Shown here piece after piece: positions 44,556-53,746 of a stretch of 64,000 nucleotides of DNA. Source of the stretch: Chryseobacterium capnotolerans (GTDB taxonomy: Bacteria > Bacteroidota > Bacteroidia > Flavobacteriales > Weeksellaceae); contig NZ_CP065589.1 in the NCBI RefSeq assembly GCF_021278965.1, positions 1,369,001 to 1,433,000 on the forward strand, given 5' to 3'. The translations under genes and the position numbers were made by a program. Below the pieces are notes generated by a model. It saw only the letters and a program-made list of their open reading frames with translations. It was not told where the DNA came from and ran no database searches. Within the stretch, counting starts at the first letter, position 1, and every line of letters starts with the position of its first letter.

Positions 44556-45284
44556 CTAAATAGATTGTCCGCCATCCACCAGAAAATTGGCTCCGGTCAG
44601 AAAACCTGCATTTTCACTTGTTAAATAATGGATCATATCAGCGACTTCTTCTGCTTTTCCCATTCTTCCCATTGGAATGCTTTGTATCAGATGATTTTGC
44701 AATTCTTCATTTAAACCGATTTTATCCATGATTTCTGTTGCTATGGGACCTGGACTTACAGCGTTAATGCGTATTTTTCTCGAAGCCAGTTCAAGTGCCG
44801 CTATTTTTACAACTGCATTGATAGCGGCTTTACTGGCGGCATATATAGAAGCGCTTTGTGGCGAAATGGTTGCAGAAGTAGAAGAAAGCATGATGACAGA
44901 AGCGCCATCATTAAGTAAAGGAATAAAGCGACTCAATGTAAAAAAGGCTCCTTTGAAATTTACATTCATGATTTCGTCAAATAAACTTTCCGTTGTCTGC
45001 TCAATGGTGGAAAATTTTGTAATACCAGCGTTGATAAGCAAGATGTCAACTTTTCCAAATTGTTGCTTTACTTGACTGACTAGATTTTCTATATCATTTA
45101 ATTTCGACTGGTCAGCAATCATTGCTGTTGCATTCAATTCGGCAGCAGCTTTCTCAATGGCTTCTTTCCGTCTTCCGGTGATTATAATCTGGGCACCGTT
45201 TTCTTTTAGTCTTTTGGCTGTGGTATAGCCAATACCGCTGTTACCACCAGTAATAACGGCTACTTTTCCTATTAGATTTTTCAT
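44556..45284 (-). CDS. Short-chain dehydrogenase/reductase (SDR)
   Basis: 242 residues. Rossmann glycine motif TGGNSGIGY at the N-terminus, NAG in ININAGITK-like LLINAGITKF near residue 88, catalytic Ser in MLSSTSATI, and YAASKAA with catalytic Tyr and Lys near 150. SPGPIATEI follows as usual in classical SDRs. NADPH preference is suggested by the basic GRRKEA after strand 2. Typical of 3-oxoacyl reductase-like enzymes; substrate unknown. Begins about 50 bases after the upstream SDR, so the two are probably co-transcribed. Confidence 0.92.
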   Translation of the reverse strand: MKNLIGKVAVITGGNSGIGYTTAKRLKENGAQIIITGRRKEAIEKAAAELNATAMIADQSKLNDIENLVSQVKQQFGKVDILLINAGITKFSTIEQTTESLFDEIMNVNFKGAFFTLSRFIPLLNDGASVIMLSSTSATISPQSASIYAASKAAINAVVKIAALELASRKIRINAVSPGPIATEIMDKIGLNEELQNHLIQSIPMGRMGKAEEVADMIHYLTSENAGFLTGANFLVDGGQSI

Positions 45285-45336
45285 TTTCTGCTTTTTAGGG
45301 CTGAGTTAAATAAAACATTCAGAGAATTATCAGGAT

Positions 45337-46330
45337 TTATGGATTGAAGCGGATACCCGTCATCTCTTCAGTCAGTTTCCATAGTTTCTTAGCATTGTTT
45401 TCATCCAGTGAATAAGGATTTACTCCTTTCTGATCGGTAATATCCGATGAGAGTACTGCGATGTCCCCGTCCTCACAATAGACTCCACCAATATGCTCAA
45501 GTAAAGGGCTGGTAGCGCACCAAACTGTTGTAGCAGCTCCTTGGGGGGATGGTTTTTAAGGAGGCTGCTACTTCAGGTAACATATTGCCATCTGCATCCA
45601 CAAAACCCATTTTTTGAAATAGTTCCAGTGGAGCTTCCCTGCCTAATTCTGTTCCACCAATAGAACCGGGATGAACCGCATAGCTTCTGATATAGGAAGA
45701 TTGTCCCCGCACATCCAGTTCCATCGAAAAAAGATTGACGGCTGTCTTAGATTGTCCATAGCCCAATAAAGTTTCATATTCTCTATGCAGGAAATTAGGA
45801 TCATCAAAATTAAAAGCCGCAAAATGATGACCGTGAGAAGAAACATTAATTACTCGTGCTCCATTGGCTTTTTTAAGTGCAGGCCATAATCGTGAGGTAA
45901 GCTGAAACACAGCCAAATAATTGGTCGCGAGCTGGGATTCTATACCCTGTTTATCTCTGCGAAGTGGTACCCACATAATGCCCGCATTATTGATCAGTAA
46001 ATGCAAAGGTCTTCCTGACGTGATAAAGTTTTCCGCGAAGGCATTAATAGAGGTGGGAGACATCAAATCCATTGCTGCAATTTCAATATTTTCTATTCCT
46101 TCCAGATTCTTCTTTGCCTTTTCAATATCACGTGCAGCTACTATTACTGTAGCTCCTGCTGCTGCGAGAGCTTTTGTAGTTTCTAGCCCAATCCCTGTGT
46201 TTCCGCCTGTGACGATAGCTGTTTTCCCAGTAAGATCGATGTTTTGAATGACATCATTGGCTGCTGAAACTGCATTGAAGCCTGAACCGATAGGGTGTTG
46301 TTGAGCTCCCTGATAATTATTCTTTTCCAT
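45337..46330 (-). pseudogene. SDR oxidoreductase (retinol-dehydrogenase/protochlorophyllide-reductase-like), frameshifted
   Basis: N-terminal frame 46330-45497: TGGNTGIGLET, NNAGIM, INVSSHGHH and YGQSKTA (catalytic Tyr and Lys), then HPGSIGGTELGR. The frame ends artificially in PPRSCYNSLVRYQPFT. Removing one base from the G6 run at 45543-45548 continues as TIPQGAATTVWCATSP, then GGVYCEDGDIAVLSS and KLWKLTEEMTGIRFNP with stop at 45337, the standard C-terminus of this group (about 330 residues). Cytoplasmic, NADP dependent. Followed by another SDR; upstream are the direct repeats at 46390-46425. Confidence 0.88.
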
Positions 46331-46360
46331 TTTGAATACGTTTAATTGTTATTATTGAGA

Positions 46361-46425
46361 CAAAATTAGAGAAGCTTAACCTGTTCTGTTTTGTTCAAAA
46401 GGCCTAATTAACTTTGTTCAAAAGG
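46361..46425 (-). promoter_or_regulatory. SDR promoter with paired TTTGTTCAAAAGG direct repeats
   Basis: TTTGTTCAAAAGG occurs at 46390-46402 and again at 46413-46425, 23 bases apart. On the leftward strand they stand just upstream of TAATTTTG (46368-46361), a full TAnnTTTG -7 element, in the position of an activator site. The likely ligand is an AraC- or HxlR-type regulator. Confidence 0.65.
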
Positions 46426-46561
46426 GCAGGTGATTTTATAAAAATATTGCAAGTGTCCTAAAAAATCAAAAAGTTTAAAACGGGACTTAAATATTTAGAT
46501 TTAAATAATAAGATGAACACAACAGTTCCTAAATACCAGGAGTTCGTTTTTCTTTGTTTTG

Positions 46562-46616
46562 GTTAGGATAATCCTCATTCTGGCAACGCAAGTATATCTA
46601 TTTAGAAGCAACTTTG
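46562..46616 (+). promoter_or_regulatory. Possible AraC-type promoter of the third SDR gene
   Basis: GTTAG (46562-46566), GCAAC (46583-46587, 21 bp later) and TTTG (46613-46616, 51 bp after the first half-site) repeat the geometry of the sites at 48707, 51050, 53668 and 55510, though the half-sites are diverged. Weak alone; the spacing is the argument. Confidence 0.4.
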
Positions 46617-46640
46617 CCTTAACATTAATACAATTAAAAA

Positions 46641-47478
46641 ATGGAAAATAGACAGAAAGAAAAAGTTTGGTTCATTACAGGATCTTCAAGAGGATTTGGA
46701 AAAATATGGACGGAAGCCGCTTTGAAGCGCGGAGACAAAGTCGCTGCTACAGCACGTAATATAGACCGTATTGCCAAATTAAAAGAAAAGTATGGCGATC
46801 AGGTTTTGGTTCTTGAAGTGGATGTAACCAATGCCTCACAAGTGCAAAACGCTATGAGTAAGGCTAACGAATATTTTGGAAGATTAGACATTGTATTTAA
46901 TAATGCCGGATATTCTCTAGTGGGAACGATAGAAGAGAGCAGCACTGATGAGGTAAAAGCCATGTACGAAACAAATATTATAGGACCTATCCATGTGATT
47001 CAGGCAGCATTACCAATACTGCGGGCTCAGGGGCATGGCCATATTTTGGGGACATCCAGTGCCGTTGGCATTTACAGTAATCCTTTAATCGGGTATTATT
47101 GTTCTTCAAAATTTGCGTTTGAAGCTATTTACGATAGTTTATCAAAGGAAGTTGCAGGATTTGGCATCAAAGTAACGCTGATTGAGCCTGGGGCATATAG
47201 TACTGAATTCGGCAGTGCCGAATCGTTGAAAATAGCCAGCAAAAGACTAGCGGATTATGATGATTTGAAAAGCAGCCTGATGGAAAATTTACAAAAACTG
47301 GAACGAGGAAATCCTACTGCCACTCCCGATGCTATATTTGCTGTCGTCGATACTGAAAATTCGCCGTTGAGATTACTTTTTGGGTAAAAACGATTTGCCA
47401 CATATTCAACAAATCTATTCAGAACGCATCCAGGAATGGGAAATTTGGAAGCCGATATCTGAAGCGGCCCAAGGCTAG
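46641..47478 (+). pseudogene. SDR oxidoreductase, frameshifted near the C-terminus
   Basis: Frame 46641-47387: ITGSSRGFGKIW glycine motif, NNAGYSLVG, TSSAVGIYS and YCSSKFA with catalytic residues, then EPGAYSTEF. It ends early in LRLLFG. Removing one base from the T5 run at 47377-47381 gives SPLRLLLGKNDLPHIQQIYS, then EWEIWKPISEAAQG and stop at 47478, the normal end of this SDR group (about 279 residues). Classical NAD(P)-dependent oxidoreductase of unknown substrate. The AraC gene at 47579 follows on the same strand. Confidence 0.87.
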
Positions 47479-47578
47479 TGATCTATGCCGTCTTTAATAA
47501 ACTTTCCGTTCTATTCGCTTTTCTTTTTTGTGAGGAAAAGTGAATATTGCTTAACTTGTAATCTAGAATTTTTATAAC

Positions 47579-48529
47579 ATGGTTTCAAAAAAAACGAATC
47601 ATTCCGTAAAAAGATTTAATACACTGGCTGATGTAATGAAGGCATCTGGTTTTCCGCCCCCAAAGCACCCTTTAATCGTTTTGCTAAACGGTGTAGACAA
47701 ACCACTTAAAGGTCGTATTCCTAATAAATCGCACGTACTGAATTATTATAAAATAGCTTTTAAACCGGATGCCGGAGGAGAATTAATGTATGGTCAGACT
47801 AAATTTGATTTTAAAGAGGGAGGGTTGTTTTTTGTAGCTCCGCAACAAATTCTCTCTTCAATGGATGAGAATGATAAAGAGGAAACAGCAGTACAAAAAA
47901 TAATGAGTCCGCAGATCACACTCCTTATAGATCCTGATTTTTTACTGCAATACCCATTGGCACAAAAGATCCATCAGTATCAGTTTTTCTCTTATGCTAC
48001 TAATGAAGCGCTTCACCTTTCGGCCAAAGAAAAAGAAACCATTCTGTCGTTATTCAGAGATATAGAAGAAGAGCTTGAAAATCGTATAGACGACATGAGC
48101 CATAATGTGATCATATCTCAAATTGAGCTATTATTGAACTACGCACAACGTTTTTATAATAGGCAATTTCTTACCAGAAAACAAAACTATCCCAGTCTTA
48201 CCGATCGTATCGATCAGTTGCTGGAGGATTATTTTAATAGTGATAAGGGCTTGAATGCCGGAGTTCCAACCGTTAATTATTTAGCTGAACAGCTGCATAT
48301 GTCAGCAAGTTATTTAAGTGATCTATTAAGAAATCTTACAGGGCAAAACACACAACATATTATTCATGATAAAATGATTTACCGTGCTAAAAATAAGTTA
48401 TCTACTACAGCTCTCAGTATTTCCGAAATTGCGTTTGAATTAGGTTTTGAACAGCCTCAATCCTTTAGTAGATTATTTAAACTAAAAACAAACCAAAGTC
48501 CACAGCAATATAGAGCTCAATTCAATTAA
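47579..48529 (+). CDS. AraC family transcriptional regulator
   Basis: 316 residues. The N-terminal sensor (about 1-190) is shared with the regulators at 49976 and 57750: MYGQTKFDFKEGGLFFVAPQQIL, FFSYATNEALHLSAKEKETILSL, LLNYAQRFYNRQFLTRK. The C-terminal domain has VNYLAEQLHMSASYLSDLLRNLTGQNTQHIIHDKMIYRAKNKLSTTALSISEIAFELGFEQPQSFSRLFKLKTNQSPQQYR, two HTH units. It lies 250 bases before the first acetoacetate-decarboxylase-like gene, whose promoter has an AraC-type direct repeat. Confidence 0.93.
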   Translation: MVSKKTNHSVKRFNTLADVMKASGFPPPKHPLIVLLNGVDKPLKGRIPNKSHVLNYYKIAFKPDAGGELMYGQTKFDFKEGGLFFVAPQQILSSMDENDKEETAVQKIMSPQITLLIDPDFLLQYPLAQKIHQYQFFSYATNEALHLSAKEKETILSLFRDIEEELENRIDDMSHNVIISQIELLLNYAQRFYNRQFLTRKQNYPSLTDRIDQLLEDYFNSDKGLNAGVPTVNYLAEQLHMSASYLSDLLRNLTGQNTQHIIHDKMIYRAKNKLSTTALSISEIAFELGFEQPQSFSRLFKLKTNQSPQQYRAQFN

Positions 48530-48694
48530 TTTTTAGAGCTGCTTAAACGCTAACAACCTAACAGGAATAGTCCTACATGTATATAGTTGTTTACATTAGC
48601 GCTACGCTCAGTTAGCATAGGAAGGTGTTAAAGTCATTATTTTTGGTATTCGAATGACATAGTAAAGTTTGAAATTACGAATCCAATTTTATTC

Positions 48695-48761
48695 AACAGA
48701 GATTCTGTTACAACTTACCTTAATTCGGATACTCTGTTTGTTTACAGTCTTTGGAACTTTG
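48695..48761 (+). promoter_or_regulatory. AraC-type promoter P1 (direct repeat 21 bp apart)
   Basis: AACAGAGATTCTGTTACAAC starts at 48695. GTTAC (48707) and GATAC (48728) are 21 bp apart. TTTG elements lie at 48737 (-33) and 48758 (-7). The same layout occurs at P2, P3 and P4. The rest of the 252-base gap holds nothing else. Confidence 0.75.
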
Positions 48762-48781
48762 TCATACTTAAACAATATAGT

Positions 48782-49864
48782 ATGAACACATTTAAAATGT
48801 TAGTTATAACTGCCAGTATAGGCATGTATTCCAATGTAATGGCAGCTATCCATGTAAAGCCAGTTACAGGTACAAATTCTTTCAACTCGCATATTATGAA
48901 CAAAAATGTTTCAATTTCTGAATCGAACAGAAAGTATTACAGAATGGACACGCTCAAATCCAACCAGACGATAATCGATCTGGCAGGACATCAGGTTCCT
49001 GTTTTAAAGGGAGGGCTTTATGACAGATTCCGTTCAAATCCATGTTTGTCAATAGTTGAAAAAGAAGCTCCTGGAATTGATCTGAGCTGGTTTAAAACTA
49101 TTCAAAAACAGAAAAAAGAGGTAGGTTTTACAACATACTCTCCTAATTTCTATTACAGTAATAGTAGTATAACAGCAATATATACTGCTGATATGAAAAT
49201 GCTGAAAAAGCTAATCCCAGCAGAAGTTCGTGATATTGTAAAACCTATTTCAATTACTTCTGGACGTGGCTTGGTTGCAATCACAGCATATGCTTATCAT
49301 TATTGTGATAATGATTCCTATAACGAGTTATCTATCTCTATTGTAACGACGAAACCAAATTCAACAAATTGGGGAGTATTTTCCCTTATGAATGAACTTA
49401 AGAATAAGAATCTTTGGGGGTATGTTCTGAAGCTTCCTGTAGACACAGAACTGGCTAGAGTTCGTGGGGTAGTGGGGTATAACCTGCCAAAATGGTTGAT
49501 TCCAATGAAATATAGTGATCAAGGAGAGATGATGAAGTTCGACTTTTATGATGAGTCCGGAAAAATGGATTTTTCGATGGGAGGAAAAAAACTGGCTATT
49601 GGAGATGTTCAACCGGATATTGTCCGTTCAAACTTTATTAACAAGGATAGAAATGGTCAACTGACTCACGGTTATACTGATGTCAGAGCCATTAAGAAAG
49701 CAAGCAGTAAAAAGAAAGAAGACTTGCAGCTCGACCTTACCGACGGGCCTTTGTCCACATTTATCAAATCATTGAACCTTGGTAAATTGATGCGCTATGA
49801 TTACCAGCCGGAATTCCAGGCAGCCTTATATACACTAGAGCTAACAAACGAATCTAAAAAATAG
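48782..49864 (+). CDS. Exported acetoacetate decarboxylase-like protein, paralog 1
   Basis: 360 residues with an N-terminal signal-like segment (MNTFKMLVITASIGMYSNVMAA). The rest is in the acetoacetate decarboxylase (ADC) superfamily: ITAIYTADMKMLKKLIPAEV, a long beta-cone middle and ELARVRGVVGYNLPKWLIPM, where the Lys of NLPKW aligns with the region of the ADC Schiff-base lysine; the second Lys of the classical KK pair is Trp here. It shares most of its sequence with the protein at 51223-52269. Promoter P1 is directly upstream. Substrate and location in the envelope are not established. Confidence 0.8.
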   Translation: MNTFKMLVITASIGMYSNVMAAIHVKPVTGTNSFNSHIMNKNVSISESNRKYYRMDTLKSNQTIIDLAGHQVPVLKGGLYDRFRSNPCLSIVEKEAPGIDLSWFKTIQKQKKEVGFTTYSPNFYYSNSSITAIYTADMKMLKKLIPAEVRDIVKPISITSGRGLVAITAYAYHYCDNDSYNELSISIVTTKPNSTNWGVFSLMNELKNKNLWGYVLKLPVDTELARVRGVVGYNLPKWLIPMKYSDQGEMMKFDFYDESGKMDFSMGGKKLAIGDVQPDIVRSNFINKDRNGQLTHGYTDVRAIKKASSKKKEDLQLDLTDGPLSTFIKSLNLGKLMRYDYQPEFQAALYTLELTNESKK

Positions 49865-49975
49865 TATAGAATGATTAACCGTACATGTAATGATCCCAAA
49901 CAATATAGGGAGCAATGGTCAGGTTGGAGAGGGATTGAATTGCGAACGAATCTCAAAAAAATCAGTAAATTAGTT

Positions 49976-50911
49976 ATGTATAAATCAGTAAATCAAAATA
50001 TGAAAACTCCGGAAAAGGTTTCGTCTATTAATGCCCTGCATCAGTTTTTAGGACTGAAAAAACCGTCGAATCCACTGATTAGTGTGTTCAATTTTGATGA
50101 TGTCAACCTAGAACCGGAAACGGTCCTCAGTGCAATTACAACAGATTTTTATGTTATTGCATTAAAAAAGGAATGCGCAGGAGGAAAGTGTAGATACGGT
50201 CAGCAGTATTATGATTTTGATGAAGGGATCATGTATTTTATTGCCCCTCATCAGGTGCTTCAATTTGAAGATGTGCTTCTGAATGGTGTAAAAGGCTTTG
50301 TTTTGGTAGTGCATCCTGACTTCTTTCAGGGGTATCCTTTAGCATCACAGGTTAAAGACTATGGGTATTTTTCCTATGCGACCAATGAGGCGCTGCATCT
50401 TTCAGAAAAAGAAGAAACTTCTGTCATGGATATCATTCATAACGTTGGAGATGAAATTGAAGGGAATATGGATGGTTTTACACAAGATCTTTTGATTTCC
50501 AATCTTGAGCTGTTGCTAAAATATTGTGACCGTTTCTATAACCGTCAGTTTTTAACGAGAAAAAAGGCGAATAGTGATATACTTACAAAGTTGGAAAACT
50601 TACTGGATGATTATTTCAAAAATGATAATTTAATTATCAATGGGATACCTTCCGTTCATTTAATAGCAAAAGAATTGAATCTGAGTGCCAACTACCTAAG
50701 TGATATGCTCAGGATTCAAACTGGAAAAACAACCCAACAGCATATCCAGAACCGATTGATTGAGAAAGCCAAAGAATTACTTTCAACCACGGAATTGTCA
50801 GTCTCGGAAATTGCTTATCAATTAGGTTTTGAGCATCCGCAATCATTTCACCGCCTGTTCAAAAACCGTACAACTTTTTCTCCCCTGGAATATAGAGCCT
50901 CATTTAATTAA
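49976..50911 (+). CDS. AraC family transcriptional regulator
   Basis: 311 residues from the ATG at 49976 (MYKSVNQNMKTPEKV). The frame is open to an ATG at 49871, 6 bases after the decarboxylase stop, but the extra 35 residues (MINRTCNDPKQYREQWSGWR...) have no match in the related regulators at 47579 and 57750. Sensor features: CRYGQQYYDFDEGIMYFIAPHQVL, FSYATNEALHLSEKE, CDRFYNRQFLTRKK. C-terminal HTH pair: VHLIAKELNLSANYLSDMLRIQTGKTTQQHIQNRLIEKAKELLSTTELSVSEIAYQLGFEHPQSFHRLFKN. A terminator follows. Confidence 0.9.
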   Translation: MYKSVNQNMKTPEKVSSINALHQFLGLKKPSNPLISVFNFDDVNLEPETVLSAITTDFYVIALKKECAGGKCRYGQQYYDFDEGIMYFIAPHQVLQFEDVLLNGVKGFVLVVHPDFFQGYPLASQVKDYGYFSYATNEALHLSEKEETSVMDIIHNVGDEIEGNMDGFTQDLLISNLELLLKYCDRFYNRQFLTRKKANSDILTKLENLLDDYFKNDNLIINGIPSVHLIAKELNLSANYLSDMLRIQTGKTTQQHIQNRLIEKAKELLSTTELSVSEIAYQLGFEHPQSFHRLFKNRTTFSPLEYRASFN

Positions 50912-50962
50912 AATAAGAAGGTATTCTGATGTAAAGAATACGATTAATATCAATACGTATTG

Positions 50963-50997
50963 AAAAGATGGGTGGTAATTATTATCATCCATCTTTT
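50963..50997 (+). terminator. Terminator after the AraC gene
   Basis: AAAAGATGG (50963-50971) and CCATCTTTT (50989-50997) form a 9-bp stem, with extra GTGG/TCAT-type pairing inside and T residues beyond. Confidence 0.75.
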
Positions 50998-51037
50998 TAT
51001 ATTTTTAATGAGTTTCGAATTTGAAATAAATCAATAA

Positions 51038-51104
51038 AACAGAGATTCTGTTACAACTTTCCTTATTTGGGCTACTTTACCTTATCGTATGTTTTGGACC
51101 TTTG
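51038..51104 (+). promoter_or_regulatory. AraC-type promoter P2
   Basis: AACAGAGATTCTGTTACAAC at 51038; GTTAC at 51050 and GCTAC at 51071 (21 bp); TTTG at 51101 (51 bp after the first half-site), preceded by TTTTGGACC as in P1. Confidence 0.75.
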
Positions 51105-51125
51105 TTGTAGAAAAATAACTATACG

Positions 51126-51197
51126 ATGAGTCTTATCAAGATATTAATTATTGTTACCAATATCAATATGTATGCGATTGGGAATTATCATAAATAA
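51126..51197 (+). pseudogene. 23-codon relic of an acetoacetate decarboxylase-like gene start
   Basis: MSLIKILIIVTNINMYAIGN, then YHK and stop. It stands at the position behind P2 where the P1 gene starts MNTFKMLVITASIGMYSNVM, and the two DNA stretches are alike. It is the 5' end of a paralog whose body is lost; the complete gene at 51223 has a different N-terminus. It may now act as a leader peptide. Confidence 0.5.
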
Positions 51198-51222
51198 TCA
51201 TCAACATTAAAAACAGTTTAAA

Positions 51223-52269
51223 ATGAAAAAATTAAAAATCCTGGCAATGGTAGTAATTATTGCTGTAATCTTGCTCTTTGCTCCCGGCTTTTTCCTAAGC
51301 AAAGCTGTCGTTAATACAACTTCAAATAAGGAAAGTGTACAACCGATAACCAACAATCCTACCGAAAAAGATACGCTCATTGAGCTGGCAGGTCAGAAGA
51401 TGCCCGTACTGAAAGGCGGTTTGTTCGACAGATTTCATTCCAATTCGCCTATGGATATCGTTGCAAAGGAAAGACCCGACATTGACCTTAGCTGGTTCAA
51501 AACCATTCAAAAACAGAAAAAAGAAGTGGGCTTTACCACATACTCACCGAACTTCTACTACAGTAATAGCAGCATTACAGCCATTTACACGGCAGATATG
51601 GCAAAAATAAAAGAGCTGATTCCGGAAAAAGTTAAGGGCTTGGTAAAACCAATTTCCTATACGCCTGGCAAGGGATTGATAGCCATTACATCTTACGCTT
51701 ACCATTACTGTGATAATGATTTTTATAATGAATTGTCCATCTCTATCGTAACCACACAACCGGGCAAAAGCAACTGGGGACTGATTTCGCTGATGGGGGA
51801 ACTCAATGATAAGAACTTGTGGGGTTATGTGTTGAAACTGCCTGTAAATACGGAACTGGCAAGAGTGAGAGGCGTTTATGGTTACAATTTGCCAAAATGG
51901 CTGATCCCTATCGACTATATTAACGAAGGCAATAATCTGACGTTCAATTACTATGATGAAAAAGGAAATTTCGACTTCTCAATGGCTGGGAAAAAGCTGG
52001 ATGTTTCCGCATCAACACCGGAAATTACCCGTTCCAATTTCATCAATCTGAATAAGCAGGGTCAGCTGACACACGGTTATACCGATGTTCGCGCCATAAA
52101 GAAAGCAAGCAGCAAAAGTGCTGAAGACATTCAGTTAAACCTGTCTGATGGTCCTTTGTCAACCTTTATCAAATCATTAAGTTTACATAAACTGGTTAAG
52201 TACGATTATCAGCCGGAGTTTCAGGCCGCATTATATACGCCGGAACTGGTGCAAGAAGAGAATAAATAA
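51223..52269 (+). CDS. Exported acetoacetate decarboxylase-like protein, paralog 2
   Basis: 348 residues with an N-terminal helix (ILAMVVIIAVILLFAPGFFLS) that could be a signal anchor. The body parallels the protein at 48782-49864 almost throughout (DLSWFKTIQKQKKEVGFTTYSPNF identical in both; ELARVRGVYGYNLPKWL with the candidate active Lys; ITRSNFINLNKQGQLTHGYTDVRAIKKASSK). Codon use is visibly more GC-rich than in paralog 1, as in the ALDH that follows by 26 bases, so these two genes may have entered together from another species. Transcribed from P2 across a ~110-base leader. Confidence 0.8.
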   Translation: MKKLKILAMVVIIAVILLFAPGFFLSKAVVNTTSNKESVQPITNNPTEKDTLIELAGQKMPVLKGGLFDRFHSNSPMDIVAKERPDIDLSWFKTIQKQKKEVGFTTYSPNFYYSNSSITAIYTADMAKIKELIPEKVKGLVKPISYTPGKGLIAITSYAYHYCDNDFYNELSISIVTTQPGKSNWGLISLMGELNDKNLWGYVLKLPVNTELARVRGVYGYNLPKWLIPIDYINEGNNLTFNYYDEKGNFDFSMAGKKLDVSASTPEITRSNFINLNKQGQLTHGYTDVRAIKKASSKSAEDIQLNLSDGPLSTFIKSLSLHKLVKYDYQPEFQAALYTPELVQEENK

Positions 52270-52295
52270 TCCAATAACTTCTAAAATTTAAAACA

Positions 52296-53657
52296 ATGGA
52301 TTTTGATAAAATATTCCAGTCACAGAAAGCATTTTTCAATACACACCAGACAAAAGACATATCCTTTCGTAAGGAAACATTGAAAAAGCTGAAAACCATT
52401 CTGAAAAAGAATGAAAACCATATATACGACGCTATTTATAAAGATTTTCGAAAAGGAAAATTCGATACATTTTTAACGGAATTAAATCTCATTTACAACG
52501 AAATCGATTTTTTCCTGAAAAATCTCGATAAGCTCAGCAAGCCTAAAAAAGTAAAAACACCCCTGAATTTGCAGCCGGGAAACAGTCATATTTATTACGA
52601 TGCCCTGGGAGTAACGCTGGTCATAGGCGCATGGAATTACCCTTTACAGCTTACCTTGCTGCCCATGGTTACAGCCATTGCGGCAGGAAATACCTGCGTA
52701 CTCAAACCCAGCGAGCTGCCGGAAAATACGATGCACCTGTTATCAGATTTAATCAATAATAATTTTCCATCCAATTATTTATTCGTTGCTGAAGGCGGTG
52801 TTCCCGAAACTACCGAGCTGCTCCAACTTCGCTGGGATAAAATTTTCTTTACCGGAAGCCCGAAAGTAGGAAAAATAGTATACGAAGCAGCGGCTAGAAA
52901 CCTTGTTCCCGTTGTGCTGGAGCTGGGTGGAAAGTCACCCGCTATTGTTGCTAAAACAGCCGATTTGGAAGTTGCAGCAAGGCGTTTGGTTTGGGGCAAG
53001 TTTTTAAACGGCGGACAGACCTGTATCGCCCCCGATTACCTGTTGGTGGAAGAAACGGTGAAGCCGAAATTACTGCAGCTGATAAAAGAAAAGCTGGAGG
53101 AATTCAACTATTCAGATGGCGCGGAACATTTCACCAGTATCATTAACAAAAGGAATTTCGACCGTGTTTCTTCGCTGATTGATCAAGACAAAATTTTCTA
53201 TGGGGGTAAAACCAATGAAGAAACTTTATATATTGAACCTACGATTTTGGATAACGTCAATTGGAACGATGCCGTAATGCAGGAGGAAATTTTCGGCCCT
53301 GTTTTTCCGGTGATTGGCTATACCAATTATGATGAGATTTTGGAGAAGATAATTGAAGGAGAAAAACCTTTAGCGGCCTATCTGTTTACAAAAAATGAAG
53401 AAGAAAAAGAGAAGCTTCTCCATCTGGTTTCTTTCGGTGGAGGTGTCATCAACGATACTTTGATGCATATTACCAACCACTATCTCCCTTTTGGGGGTAT
53501 CGGAAATTCTGGTATCGGAAATTATCACGGCGAATATGGTTTCCTTGCATTTTCTCATCAGAAATCAATTATAGACAAAGCCACTTGGGGCGAACCGGAT
53601 CTGAAATATCCGCCTTATACCGACAAAAAAATGCACTGGATAAAAAAGGTAATGTAA
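52296..53657 (+). CDS. Aldehyde dehydrogenase (class 3-like, YwdH type)
   Basis: 453 residues. IGAWNYPLQLTLLPM, KPSELPE and FFTGSPKVGKIVYEAAARNLVPVVLELGGKSPAIV give the NAD-binding region and the catalytic Glu (LELGGKSP); FLNGGQTCIAPDYLL carries the nucleophilic Cys. EEIFGPVFPVI and the FGGIGNSGIGNYHGEYGFLAFSHQKS end are typical of class 3 (short) ALDH. Cytoplasmic oxidation of a medium- or long-chain aldehyde, NAD(P) dependent. Co-transcribed with the decarboxylase-like gene, so it may oxidise a related carbonyl. The next promoter (P3) starts inside its stop codon. Confidence 0.92.
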   Translation: MDFDKIFQSQKAFFNTHQTKDISFRKETLKKLKTILKKNENHIYDAIYKDFRKGKFDTFLTELNLIYNEIDFFLKNLDKLSKPKKVKTPLNLQPGNSHIYYDALGVTLVIGAWNYPLQLTLLPMVTAIAAGNTCVLKPSELPENTMHLLSDLINNNFPSNYLFVAEGGVPETTELLQLRWDKIFFTGSPKVGKIVYEAAARNLVPVVLELGGKSPAIVAKTADLEVAARRLVWGKFLNGGQTCIAPDYLLVEETVKPKLLQLIKEKLEEFNYSDGAEHFTSIINKRNFDRVSSLIDQDKIFYGGKTNEETLYIEPTILDNVNWNDAVMQEEIFGPVFPVIGYTNYDEILEKIIEGEKPLAAYLFTKNEEEKEKLLHLVSFGGGVINDTLMHITNHYLPFGGIGNSGIGNYHGEYGFLAFSHQKSIIDKATWGEPDLKYPPYTDKKMHWIKKVM

Positions 53658-53722
53658 CAGAGATTATGTTACAACCTCCATTGATTCGGATACTTTTTTG
53701 TGGCTGATATGGTCGAATTTTG
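53656..53722 (+). promoter_or_regulatory. AraC-type promoter P3
   Basis: AACAGAGATTATGTTACAAC at 53656; GTTAC at 53668 and GATAC at 53689 (21 bp); TTTG at 53719 (51 bp). Transcription would begin near 53728, which rules out the upstream start of the next frame and supports ATG 53747. Confidence 0.75.
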
Positions 53723-53746
53723 TACTATAAATTTAAAAGAGAAAAA

